This document shows positions 24,877-32,863 of a stretch of DNA of 64,000 nucleotides, piece after piece. The number at the start of each line of letters is the position of its first letter. The first letter of the stretch is position 1. The DNA is from Mucilaginibacter jinjuensis (GTDB taxonomy: Bacteria > Bacteroidota > Bacteroidia > Sphingobacteriales > Sphingobacteriaceae): the NCBI RefSeq assembly GCF_028596025.1, contig NZ_CP117167.1, positions 5,580,001 through 5,644,000 of the forward strand, given 5' to 3'. Both the position numbers and the translations under genes were made by a program. The notes under the pieces are model-generated. The model did not search any database, was not told the origin of the DNA, and saw only the letters and a list, made by a program, of their open reading frames with translations.

Positions 24877-26580
24877 TTAATTTGCTAATGTGAGTACCGG
24901 CGATGTTGGCTTATCGTCCACAATTACACTAAAGGGCGCGCCTGTGCTTAAGCAGCCATTGCCATTTTTTACCGTAATAGTACCCGTATAAGTATTGGGG
25001 GCTGCGCCGGCGGGTACGGTTACTGTAAGTGTGCCCGGCGGTAATGTTGCATTGGTTACGTTGGTAAAACCTGCAGTTATAGCCGGGGCATCCCAAACAA
25101 TACTGTAGGTAGTTGGCGAATTTGATGGCGTGTAGGCTATGCTTGCGGCCGTTGTGCCCTTACAGGTTCTGGGTGTGCCCGAATATGTGATTCCCGGTAA
25201 TGGGTTTATGTTGATGGTTACCGGTGTGCGTTCGCTTACCTCGCCACAGCCTGTACGGCTGGCTTCTACATAATAAGTATTAGCTGTACCGGTAAGGTTT
25301 GCTGCTGGTGGAGTATATGAAGTACCGGTTGCCAGAGAAGTGCCCCCGGTTGCGGTACTATACCAGTTATAAGTGGTACATGAGCTTTGCGGATTACTTA
25401 CTGATAACGCCGAAGTATTACCTTGACAAACAGACTTTGAAGAAGACACCGTTCCGTCCATTGAAGTTATAGGCGTAGCAGGTATGCGTTTTATATCATA
25501 AATAGAAAGCGATGTACCAGCCGATAATAAACCACCTAATTGAATATCAACCCTATCGAAAGGAGGATCTGTCGGTAACGATTTAATATCAAGATACATT
25601 TGGGTGGAAGCAGAAGGGGGGGTAAGCAGGCTTAACGAAAGCAAACCTGAACTGCTACTCGTAATGGGCGAGCCTACGGCAGTGCTGCCATTATAGAGTT
25701 GTACGGTAAAGTTTGCCAATGCGCCCAAACTGAGCAGGTTGTTACCTGCCGGGTTGGTCATTAATATCCGCACCACATCACCCGGCTGCGATGGGGAATT
25801 AAAAACAGCTGTTAAAAAAACATCGCTTAAAACCTGTGCCCCTACGTTTAGTGTGGCTGCGGTTGTAAGGTCATTGTCAATAGCATTTGTTGGGGTAGTA
25901 ACTGTCCCTGTTGCATTAGCCAGGCTAATACCACCCGCCCGTACACCAGACAACACATCAATCGCCGGGCCGCAAGCGTTAGCGGTTGGTGTAGTTTGCA
26001 TTACGTAGGCATCGTACACTTTTAAACTTTGCCCTATTGCCACACCCGACAAGGTTACCCACACCCCATTATAGGCTACATTGGTTGAGCCCGATTTAGG
26101 GGTAAAAGTAATCTCTACGTCCCCTCCCCCGCCAATAAGGCCAAGTAATGAAGTGTTAGTTAAAGGATCGCCAGCAGCTGTAGCCTGCCAACCCGTAAAT
26201 ATGTTATTTTGTAAACCGGTAAATGGCTGTATAGTCACACCACCAAGCAACGATACAAGGGAAGCTGGAACACCCAATTTAACGGTGACCGGCGTACCTG
26301 CAGTAATTTGAGTTTGGAACGAAATGAATTGAGTTACTGTAATAACCTGCCCTATGGTTATTACACTCGATAATACTGAAGCAGTTGAAGGATCAGTATC
26401 TATCGCATAGTTTGGATTTGTAACCGAAGCCAGCAGCGGCGTAAAATTAGTTTGTGTACTATTGGCATAATTCCGTGTGGAAACAGTACACTGCCCACGC
26501 ACAATACCATGCAGGCTGACGATGCAGAATAGCAAAGTCAGGCAGCGGTACAGGGTGGTCAATTTTACAAATCCGGGCAC
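24877..26580 (-). CDS. Secreted Ig_7-type repeat protein
   Basis: The 567-residue product has a signal peptide (LLFCIVSLHGIVRGQC). About 330 residues of Ser/Thr/Gly-rich beta-structure with two related halves follow (ATASVL.. / AATLNV..). Then come an Ig_7 domain (SSCTTYNWYSTATGGTSLAT ... YYVEASRTGCGEVSERTPV) and a last domain with paired Cys. The end, KPTSPVLTLAN, stops at the same point of the repeat unit as the next gene's product and lacks a sorting domain. The start is a GTG at 26580; no ATG lies upstream before an in-frame stop at 26626-26628. It heads the PorP/SprF operon and diverges from the sigma factor gene. Confidence 0.78.
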   Translation of the reverse strand: MPGFVKLTTLYRCLTLLFCIVSLHGIVRGQCTVSTRNYANSTQTNFTPLLASVTNPNYAIDTDPSTASVLSSVITIGQVITVTQFISFQTQITAGTPVTVKLGVPASLVSLLGGVTIQPFTGLQNNIFTGWQATAAGDPLTNTSLLGLIGGGGDVEITFTPKSGSTNVAYNGVWVTLSGVAIGQSLKVYDAYVMQTTPTANACGPAIDVLSGVRAGGISLANATGTVTTPTNAIDNDLTTAATLNVGAQVLSDVFLTAVFNSPSQPGDVVRILMTNPAGNNLLSLGALANFTVQLYNGSTAVGSPITSSSSGLLSLSLLTPPSASTQMYLDIKSLPTDPPFDRVDIQLGGLLSAGTSLSIYDIKRIPATPITSMDGTVSSSKSVCQGNTSALSVSNPQSSCTTYNWYSTATGGTSLATGTSYTPPAANLTGTANTYYVEASRTGCGEVSERTPVTININPLPGITYSGTPRTCKGTTAASIAYTPSNSPTTYSIVWDAPAITAGFTNVTNATLPPGTLTVTVPAGAAPNTYTGTITVKNGNGCLSTGAPFSVIVDDKPTSPVLTLAN

Positions 26581-26894
26581 AACGGGTGATAACAGTTTGG
26601 CTATCCCCGATGCCTCAAAATCTCGTCAAAAAAACCTGACGAAACGCATTAAATCGGGGAACTATCCACTAAAATTACCTAAGAAACAGGCCGTTACGAC
26701 GATTCATTTTGTTCATTAACCCCCATTCTGTTCAGCCTGTGCACTCTTAATTGGGGTAGAAATAAGCTTGTTGTTTTTAACAGATTTTAGTTATTTTTAC
26801 TTTGATAAATATTTACTTAACCATAAAGCACGCATCAACCTAAATATTTTATAGGCTTAAGGAGAGTTGGATTAGAATACTTAGATTAATTTAT
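26581..26894. promoter_or_regulatory. Divergent control region between adhesin operon and sigma factor; candidate promoter at 26797-26804
   Basis: No gene is visible in 314 bases. For the rightward sigma gene, TTACTTTG at 26797-26804 matches the Bacteroidota -7 box TAnnTTTG at 7 of 8 positions, with TTG at 26771-26773 about 23 bases upstream. I saw no good box for the leftward operon, which would fit control by an alternative sigma factor. Confidence 0.35.
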
Positions 26895-27362
26895 TTGGAA
26901 CCGCAAAGGCAAATTATACTGAAACAAGCGCCCTACAGTTTACATGACCTTTACGACAGGTATGCAGGCATGTTGTTAGGCTATCTTTCAGAAGCAGTGA
27001 AAGACAGGAAGCTGGCCGAACAACATTTGGTGAATATTTTTAACATCATTCCGCAGCATTTAGATGAGCTGAATACTGCTGATACCAACACATGGTGCCA
27101 GCTTCAGCGTTTAGCTAAAAAACACTTAACTGGTTCATCTGTTAAGGAGACCGGTGGGCATGAGGTTGGCAATGGCATAATCATTGAAAAAGGCAGGAAT
27201 AAATTTCTTGACCAGATGAGCAATGAGCAGCAAACCGTATTTTGTGCCGTTTATTACAACCACAAAACAATAATGCAGTTGGCTGATGAGTTAAATAAAC
27301 CAGAGGAGTTAATACGCAAGGCTTTGAGAGAGGCGTTTGCCATAATCAGAAAGGGGACGTGA
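26895..27362 (+). CDS. ECF-type RNA polymerase sigma factor
   Basis: The 155-residue product has a short sigma region 2 (LHDLYDRYAGMLLGYLSEAV ... LVNIFNIIPQHL) and a region 4 with a helix-turn-helix (MSNEQQTVFCAVYYNHKTIM, then QLADELNKPEELIRKALREA). It starts at a TTG (26895); no usable ATG is nearby. It is slightly short and its region 2 is diverged, so promoter recognition may be unusual. The stop overlaps the next gene's GTG by four bases (GTGA), the classic coupling of a sigma factor with its anti-sigma factor. The divergent adhesin/PorP operon is the likely target (inference). Confidence 0.75.
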   Translation: MEPQRQIILKQAPYSLHDLYDRYAGMLLGYLSEAVKDRKLAEQHLVNIFNIIPQHLDELNTADTNTWCQLQRLAKKHLTGSSVKETGGHEVGNGIIIEKGRNKFLDQMSNEQQTVFCAVYYNHKTIMQLADELNKPEELIRKALREAFAIIRKGT

Positions 27363-27862
27363 ACGATATTCAGGAATACATAGAAAGCGGCATACTTGAA
27401 CTATATGTGCTGGGCTCGGTCTCTGAAGAAGAGGAACGCGAACTGCTTACCTATAAGGAAAAGTTCCCTGAGGTAAAGCAAGCCCTTTTTGAACTGGAGA
27501 CAGATATGGAGCGTATTGCCGAGCAAATGGCTATTAAACCGCCGCCAACTGCCTGGTTAAAAATTCAGGAAAACCTGAATGAGCTGATTGAAATGCCCGA
27601 GCCCGAGCCGCTTCGTTTAAAAGAACTGCCTCCACCACAAGAGCCTTATCAACGCAAACGCGATCAGCAATACATCGAAGTAGAATCAGAATCGAGCCAT
27701 ATACGCGTACATAAATCATGGCGCTGGGTACTGGCAGCGATATTTGTTTTGGGCAAGATATTTTTAGGCTGCGCCATTTACTTTTACTTAGAAAACCGCC
27801 AGCTCAGCCGCGAGATTGATGATATGCGGTTAGAGATAAAACAACTGCAGCATACTAAGTAG
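27359..27862 (+). CDS. Membrane anti-sigma factor, compact RskA-like form
   Basis: The 167-residue product begins at a GTG overlapping the sigma gene. The N-terminus, YIESGILELYVLGSVSEEEE, matches the RskA-type anti-sigma N-terminal pattern (ELYVLG-x3-EEE). A Pro/Glu-rich linker leads to one membrane helix (about residues 122-144, WRWVLAAIFVLGKIFLGCAIYFYL) and then only a short coiled coil (REIDDMRLEIKQLQ). The large periplasmic domain of typical RskA proteins is absent, so any signal must reach it through the coil, the membrane or a partner. It would hold the sigma factor inactive at the inner membrane. Confidence 0.75.
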   Translation: MNDIQEYIESGILELYVLGSVSEEEERELLTYKEKFPEVKQALFELETDMERIAEQMAIKPPPTAWLKIQENLNELIEMPEPEPLRLKELPPPQEPYQRKRDQQYIEVESESSHIRVHKSWRWVLAAIFVLGKIFLGCAIYFYLENRQLSREIDDMRLEIKQLQHTK

Positions 27863-27883
27863 ACTTCAATAATTAGATATTAG

Positions 27884-27920
27884 AAAGCGGCATTCTTTGA
27901 TGGAATGCCGCTTTTGTTTT
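27884..27920 (+). terminator. Rho-independent terminator after the anti-sigma gene
   Basis: A perfect 12-bp stem (27884-27895 with 27903-27914, AAAGCGGCATTC) with a 7-nt loop runs into TTTGTTTT. Confidence 0.85.
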
Positions 27921-27937
27921 GGGGGTATAAGATGGCT

Positions 27938-28010
27938 GTCATGCTGAGCCCCGTCGAAGCATGGTGGGCAGGTCTCTATGCGCGACACTTCGACGGAGCT
28001 CAGTGTGACA
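27938..28010. repeat. Dispersed inverted repeat, GTCATGCTGAGCCCCGTCGA family
   Basis: GTCATGCTGAGCCCCGTCGA at the left is mirrored by ACTTCGACGGAGCTCAGTGT then GAC at the right. The same sequence is found inside the element at 2174-2280. It lies between the convergent anti-sigma and rhomboid genes. Confidence 0.75.
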
Positions 28011-28027
28011 GGCCATTTATTTTGCTA

Positions 28028-29506
28028 TTACTTCCCTTTCTTCGCTCCCAGATCATCAATTATTTCCTGGATTTGTTTATTATAATCAGTCAATTGTACC
28101 TGGTATTGCTTCGAGTCTTCGCTTACGGCTTTGTAGATCAGCTTATAGCTTTGTATCCTCAGGTCGCAGTACTTTAGCAGCTTATAATCTTTTTGGTGCA
28201 GTTCATCCGGTATATTTAAACTATCGGCAGATTTAACTATTTTAATATCCTCGTTCCAGTAATAAAGCCCGCGTTCCTTTATCTCGGCCAACACCCGCTC
28301 CTTAACTGTGTTGCGCGGCATCTTGTAAACCTCTAATGCCATAGATTCTGTTGTGGCAAATTGCGTCATGTAGGCATCGTACTTCCCAAAATCATTCGGC
28401 AATCTTCTAAACACAAGCGCAAAAACGATCAAAAATACGCCTGTTAAAAGGCTGCTTACGGTAAAGTTAACATTGGCATCATCCCCAGATCTCAGAGCCG
28501 GGATAAACGCATACCCGATTATAACCCCGCTTACCAGGCCACCTATATGGGCGGCGTTATCTATTCCCGCTTTTAACCCGTTAGCCAAATTATACAACAC
28601 AAAAACAACAATACTGGTTAACAATGCCTTGCGTGCCGCTTTATGTATAAGGTTGGTAGTAAGCATCGCTAAAAACACACCATACAAGCCAAATATAGCA
28701 CCAGATGCGCCTGCGCTTAGGGTAAATGGGTGCCAGTATAAACTGGCCAGACTTCCACTAATGCCGGTGAGCAGATAGGCCACAATAAACCTCACACGCC
28801 CTAAATAAGGCTCCAGCAACAAGCCGATATAAATCAATGCATACATGTTTAGCAACAAGTGCATAATGCCGATATGTATAAAACAATTAGTTAGCAGCCG
28901 CCACCATTGCCCGTTTAAGGTTGCCGGGCCAAAATCGCATCCCCACTTGATCAGGCTTTCGGTATCGGGTAGTAAAAAGTTTACGCCCGTAGCTACCATC
29001 GCAATAAATATGGCAATGTTAAGATTCACTAAAATTGGGGTAACAAAATAGCCCGTAGTTGGTGCAAAGATTGAAAAGAAGTTTTTGAGTTTTTCCCTGC
29101 CTGTTAATGGCTCCTGGCTAATAGGGTGCTCTTCTTTCGAAACAAATTCTGATTGAAGCTCTTCATATTTGCCTGCCAGTTCTTCCGGGGTATAAACCGT
29201 TTTTAATTCTTCAATTGTGTTGATCAGCTCATTTACGTTGCTTCTATTTTTACCCCAGTCGGCCACCTGGCTGCCCAGGCATTCGCTTTTTAATGTTGCG
29301 GTATCAGCATCAATTTTAACACGAACCTCTTCGCTCCACGAGCTCATGGAGAAACCTGTGTAAGCTATAAAGCCAACCTCGTTGGTGATGCTAATTTCCC
29401 AGCCAAGTTTTTTGGCGGCTTCTACAGCAATAACTAAAAATTCGTGTGGGGTAATATTATCCAGCGGAATAGTCTGGATGTATTTAGGGGGTAATCCAAA
29501 GGCCAT
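28028..29506 (-). CDS. Rhomboid-family intramembrane serine protease with long end domains
   Basis: The 492-residue product has a rhomboid core at about residues 160-375: HIGIMHLLLNMYALIYIGLL, catalytic S268 in GASGAIFG, and catalytic H320 in NAAHIGG. It should cut membrane proteins within the bilayer. About 150 residues precede the core and form a mixed domain that is probably cytosolic (ITPHEFLVIAVEAAKKLGWE). About 110 follow it as a helical tail (KERVLAEIKERGLYYWNEDI). Both are larger than in the basic six-helix form. The gene stands alone, with repeats on both sides. Confidence 0.92.
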   Translation of the reverse strand: MAFGLPPKYIQTIPLDNITPHEFLVIAVEAAKKLGWEISITNEVGFIAYTGFSMSSWSEEVRVKIDADTATLKSECLGSQVADWGKNRSNVNELINTIEELKTVYTPEELAGKYEELQSEFVSKEEHPISQEPLTGREKLKNFFSIFAPTTGYFVTPILVNLNIAIFIAMVATGVNFLLPDTESLIKWGCDFGPATLNGQWWRLLTNCFIHIGIMHLLLNMYALIYIGLLLEPYLGRVRFIVAYLLTGISGSLASLYWHPFTLSAGASGAIFGLYGVFLAMLTTNLIHKAARKALLTSIVVFVLYNLANGLKAGIDNAAHIGGLVSGVIIGYAFIPALRSGDDANVNFTVSSLLTGVFLIVFALVFRRLPNDFGKYDAYMTQFATTESMALEVYKMPRNTVKERVLAEIKERGLYYWNEDIKIVKSADSLNIPDELHQKDYKLLKYCDLRIQSYKLIYKAVSEDSKQYQVQLTDYNKQIQEIIDDLGAKKGK

Positions 29507-29593
29507 AAATTGTAATATGTTAATTATTAGGTAGCTCTAAGATAGTTGGAATATTGATCAGGGTGATAAAAAACTGAAAGAATGAACATTATC

Positions 29594-29728
29594 GTTATTG
29601 CGAGGTACGAGACAATCTCGGATTGTACAGAACGGTTTGGCAGATCAGTGCTGATAGTCGCAGACCAGCACAATCTTTGCATCTTATTTACTAGGCATGT
29701 GGGGTGCCGAATAAATTCGGCATGACGT
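29594..29728. repeat. Two half repeats joined (CATTGCGAGG and CGTCATGC families)
   Basis: GTTATTGCGAGGTACGAGAC then AATCTCG begins the stretch. GCCGAATAAATTCGGCATGA then CGTG ends it and contains a small palindrome, GCCGAATAAATTCGGC. It lies between the rhomboid start and the SPFH terminator. Confidence 0.55.
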
Positions 29729-29742
29729 GTTTATTAGTCAAA

Positions 29743-29768
29743 AAAGAGCGCCCCTCCGGGCGCTCTTT
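29743..29768 (-). terminator. Terminator of the SPFH gene
   Basis: A perfect 11-bp G+C-rich stem (29743-29753 with 29758-29768, AAAGAGCGCCC) has a CTCC loop. Read leftward, a T run (TTTTT) follows. It lies 22 bases beyond the stop. Confidence 0.85.
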
Positions 29769-29790
29769 CATCAAAACATCATAGAGAAAC

Positions 29791-31671
29791 TTATGCTTCT
29801 TCGCTCTCTTTGCTGTTATCTTTTTGCAGCTTTTTAAACAGCTCGGTACCTATCAGGGCATCAACCATACCGTTGTTGCCGCCGTCTTTACCGCTCACCA
29901 GTACATCCGGCACCAGTTTAATGCCGTTGCTGGCCAGGGCTTCAGCTACGCGTACAATGGCGTATTGCTCTGTACCCATAGCTTCGGTTTTTTGTTTAGT
30001 AACCTCGGCTTCGGCCAAACCTACGGCTTTAATTTTACCGGCTTCGGCGGCACCGTTTACTTCGGTAGCTGCGGCATTGGCTTTGGCTATAATAGTTTGG
30101 GCTTCTGCATCAGCCTTCGCATTAATGGTGCGGTTCTCTGCATCGGCTTTGGCGTTGATCACGCGCGATTCGGCATCACCCTTCGCACCGGCAACTTTGG
30201 CTGCAGCCATCTGGGTGTTGATCTCAACCTGGCGGGTCGATTTAACAATCTCTGGTTGCATATCGGCACCTGCTTTGGCGCTTTCAAATTCCTTACGCTC
30301 AATTTGCGCACTTTTCTGGATCTCGTAGGTGTGGCGCTCTTCCTCAGCCAGCTTACGGTCGGTCATCGTTTTCATCAGGGCTTCTGGCGGAATGATATCA
30401 CCAATCAGCGTATCTACACCAACTACGTTATAATCGGCCAGTACTTTGCTGATGTGGCTCTTGGCATCATCCTGCCTTTGCGAACGGTTGGTTAAGAAAC
30501 CGATAACATCACTTTTTTGCGCTGCGTTACGGAAGTAGTTGGCAATAGTAGGCTCCAGTACCTGCGAAACCAGGTTCTGCATTTTACCGAAACGGGCTAT
30601 CACCTTAGGCGCTTCGTTTCGCGGGATGTGGATAATCTGTGATACATCCAAATTAAATGTAAACCCATCGAATGACCGCACGCTGATGGTATTCAGATTT
30701 TTATCCAGCTCATGTGCTTCGCTACGGGCATTGGCCCAGTTGAGTACAATGTTGGTGGTTGGCACAACTTCTACACCGTGGGTATAGATATTTACCGGGT
30801 GCTTACCTGGGTCCAGTGGCTCTTCCCAAACACCTTTTTCGCCTTTAATCACAATGTTACCGTGTTTAAAGTTATCGCCGCTGGTGTCTTTACCCTCAGG
30901 CCCAACGAAGGAGTTCACCACGCCCACGTAACCAATCGGGATGTGCATCATTTCTACCTGCTCTACCAGTACAAACCAGGGGTTCAGGTAGTAAGTACCT
31001 GCCAGGATCACGTCTTCCTGCAAACCTTTTTTACCTCCTGCATTAATAAAGGCAATAGGATCCTGGAAGTTACGGTGCCCTTCAACTGATCCGCCGGCAA
31101 TGTCACCTTTTTCTAAAGGTTCACCATCCAGCGTGGTAATAATCCCCACTTTGTTTTCGTGTACCTGCGTAATCGGGACCTTTTCTATCTCGAACAAAAA
31201 GTTGTTGATACGATAGCTACCCGGTGTTAAAAACGCAGCCTGCGGACCTTTCTGACCATTATTTTCAAGAAAAGCCTGCGCATCCTGAAACTTGTCACAC
31301 TCTACCGGTTTACCCAGTACACGGCCGGTATCCAGCGAAGCACCGTCTTTGGCCTTTACCAGCCCCAGGCTCCCCTGCTCAATAATAGTAAAAGGCGCCA
31401 TAGTTATAGCATACTGCCACGGCCACATGCGCCAGTATAAACCCGGGGCAAGCGGTTTGGCCTGCATACCGGCCTCGCCACGGGTGGCTATGATACGGCC
31501 ATCGGGCAGGCGCATATCGTTGCCGTAAAGGGCAAACTTTTTAACCACCAAACCAATACGGTCATCAGGCACGATGATCATACCAAAAAACATACGAAGT
31601 ACAGATTTGTACAAAAGGAGCGCCACAACAAGGGGCAGCACCCACCAGAGTTTAAAAATTAAATCAGCCAT
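29791..31671 (-). CDS. SPFH/Band 7 (flotillin-like) membrane protein
   Basis: The 626-residue product has one N-terminal membrane helix (LWWVLPLVVALLLYKSVL). A long beta-rich region contains two related segments (FQDAQAFLENNGQKG and FQDPIAFINAGGKKG) before the SPFH domain (SFDGFTFNLDVSQIIHIPRN). A coiled coil follows, with an Ala-rich repeat of about 12 residues (NAKADAENRTI / NAKADAEAQTI). Flotillin-like proteins form membrane scaffolds. The duplicated 'FQD' module is larger than in standard flotillins. No NfeD or other partner gene is adjacent. Confidence 0.85.
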   Translation of the reverse strand: MADLIFKLWWVLPLVVALLLYKSVLRMFFGMIIVPDDRIGLVVKKFALYGNDMRLPDGRIIATRGEAGMQAKPLAPGLYWRMWPWQYAITMAPFTIIEQGSLGLVKAKDGASLDTGRVLGKPVECDKFQDAQAFLENNGQKGPQAAFLTPGSYRINNFLFEIEKVPITQVHENKVGIITTLDGEPLEKGDIAGGSVEGHRNFQDPIAFINAGGKKGLQEDVILAGTYYLNPWFVLVEQVEMMHIPIGYVGVVNSFVGPEGKDTSGDNFKHGNIVIKGEKGVWEEPLDPGKHPVNIYTHGVEVVPTTNIVLNWANARSEAHELDKNLNTISVRSFDGFTFNLDVSQIIHIPRNEAPKVIARFGKMQNLVSQVLEPTIANYFRNAAQKSDVIGFLTNRSQRQDDAKSHISKVLADYNVVGVDTLIGDIIPPEALMKTMTDRKLAEEERHTYEIQKSAQIERKEFESAKAGADMQPEIVKSTRQVEINTQMAAAKVAGAKGDAESRVINAKADAENRTINAKADAEAQTIIAKANAAATEVNGAAEAGKIKAVGLAEAEVTKQKTEAMGTEQYAIVRVAEALASNGIKLVPDVLVSGKDGGNNGMVDALIGTELFKKLQKDNSKESEEA

Positions 31672-31835
31672 TTTATTTGATTCTTTTCTTTGCTTAAACG
31701 GGGCCCTTAAGGTGCGGACTCCTCACAAAATCGAATAGCTTTTGTAGTACCTTAGCTATTAACGATACATTGGAGCACCGAACACTACGGTTGTTACAGA
31801 ATTTTTGAAAATTATTTTTTGTGAGGGTTCACCAA

Positions 31836-31921
31836 CGCGTCATTGCGAGGAACGAAGCAATCCCCGATCTACAGAGCGGCTCTGTAAAGTTCGCGATTGC
31901 TTCGTTCCTCGCAATGACGCG
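31836..31921. repeat. REP-like palindromic repeat, CATTGCGAGGAACGAAG family (best copy)
   Basis: The arms begin CGCGTCATTGCGAGGAACGA and continue AGCAAT; they are matched exactly over about 26 bp by the right end. The centre is CCCCGATCTACAGAGCGGCT. It lies 23 bases beyond the stop of the NIPSNAP gene. Confidence 0.85.
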
Positions 31922-31944
31922 GTGGAGGGGAAAAGAGAAAAGGA

Positions 31945-32688
31945 TTACTTTAGATCAGAATATCCCGCCGGGTGCATCAAAATAATATCCGCTTTCGATA
32001 CCGTATTCTGATACTCAGGCAAAGCCGACAATTTCTTCCAGTAAGCATCATCGCCAAAAGCTTTCCAATGGGCATCATGGGTGGTTTGGTTATCGAAGCT
32101 GGTCATGTACATCAAATTAGGCATGCGGGAGCCGGCCAATACATGGGCGTAGAAAACGGCGTTAAAACCGAGGCGTGCAAACAAGCCTACTTCATCGCCT
32201 ACATTAAACATTTTTACTTTTTGTAGATAGCGTTCTTCGGTTGGGCCTTCGTAGCTTCTGAGTTCATAGATATGGTCGGATGAATTACCATTTAAACCTA
32301 GTATTTTATAATGCGGCGCCTTTTCGAAAGCTGTGAGGATGATATTTTCGAGTCGTTTGTATTTAGGGCAATCATTATTGAGGCTGATCTTTTGCAGATC
32401 GTTCAATGCTTTCAGCGGAAGCCAGATCACTATTCTTTTATCAGCACTTGTATCATTAGCTAAAGGCGTAAACACACCTACCTTACTAAAGCCAGCTTGA
32501 TGCAGTTGCGGCAGGTAAACCTTTTCGAAATATTGACTTAATGAATCTGCCTGTGCTTTACTTGTGGTATGGTAAATGCTGATCTGGTAATAATCACCGT
32601 ATGATTTATTACTGTTTTGGGCGAAGGCCGTGAGCGTGCTGCTTACAATAAACAACACCGCGATTAATTTAATAAGGGGATTTTTCAT
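31945..32688 (-). CDS. Exported NIPSNAP-family protein
   Basis: The 247-residue product has a clear signal peptide (LIAVLFIVSSTLTAFAQN). Two ferredoxin-like alpha/beta halves follow; the second begins IYELRSYEGPTEERYLQKV and has FNVGDEVGLFARLGFNAVFY, the NIPSNAP signature. NIPSNAP proteins are usually cytosolic or mitochondrial with no settled activity; an exported form fits a Bacteroidota subgroup. It is divergent from the DUF6377-type regulator and probably not part of the sugar locus. Confidence 0.85.
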   Translation of the reverse strand: MKNPLIKLIAVLFIVSSTLTAFAQNSNKSYGDYYQISIYHTTSKAQADSLSQYFEKVYLPQLHQAGFSKVGVFTPLANDTSADKRIVIWLPLKALNDLQKISLNNDCPKYKRLENIILTAFEKAPHYKILGLNGNSSDHIYELRSYEGPTEERYLQKVKMFNVGDEVGLFARLGFNAVFYAHVLAGSRMPNLMYMTSFDNQTTHDAHWKAFGDDAYWKKLSALPEYQNTVSKADIILMHPAGYSDLK

Positions 32689-32766
32689 GACGGTTTAATT
32701 GCGAAACAAGTTAAGGATTAGTTATTCAGGCTGGAAATTTTAATCGTCAAATTTCCTTAAACGCAA

Positions 32767-32799
32767 ATTGAGGATTTAACTATATTAGCTTTTTATTTG
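32767..32799 (+). promoter_or_regulatory. Candidate promoter of the PUL regulator gene
   Basis: TTTATTTG at 32792-32799 matches TAnnTTTG at 7 of 8 positions. ATTG at 32767-32770 is a possible -33 element with a 21-base spacer. The gene starts 64 bases downstream. Confidence 0.35.
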
Positions 32800-32863
32800 C
32801 GCCCGCCTTGTGGCCAAATGCAACCAAATTATATTACCTAACAATCAATACTATTAGCCCGGT

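Noticed and set aside
29824..30495. 223-residue Phe/Gly-rich plus-strand frame
   Set aside because: It is antisense to the coiled-coil part of the SPFH gene; the repeat-like composition is a reflection of that.
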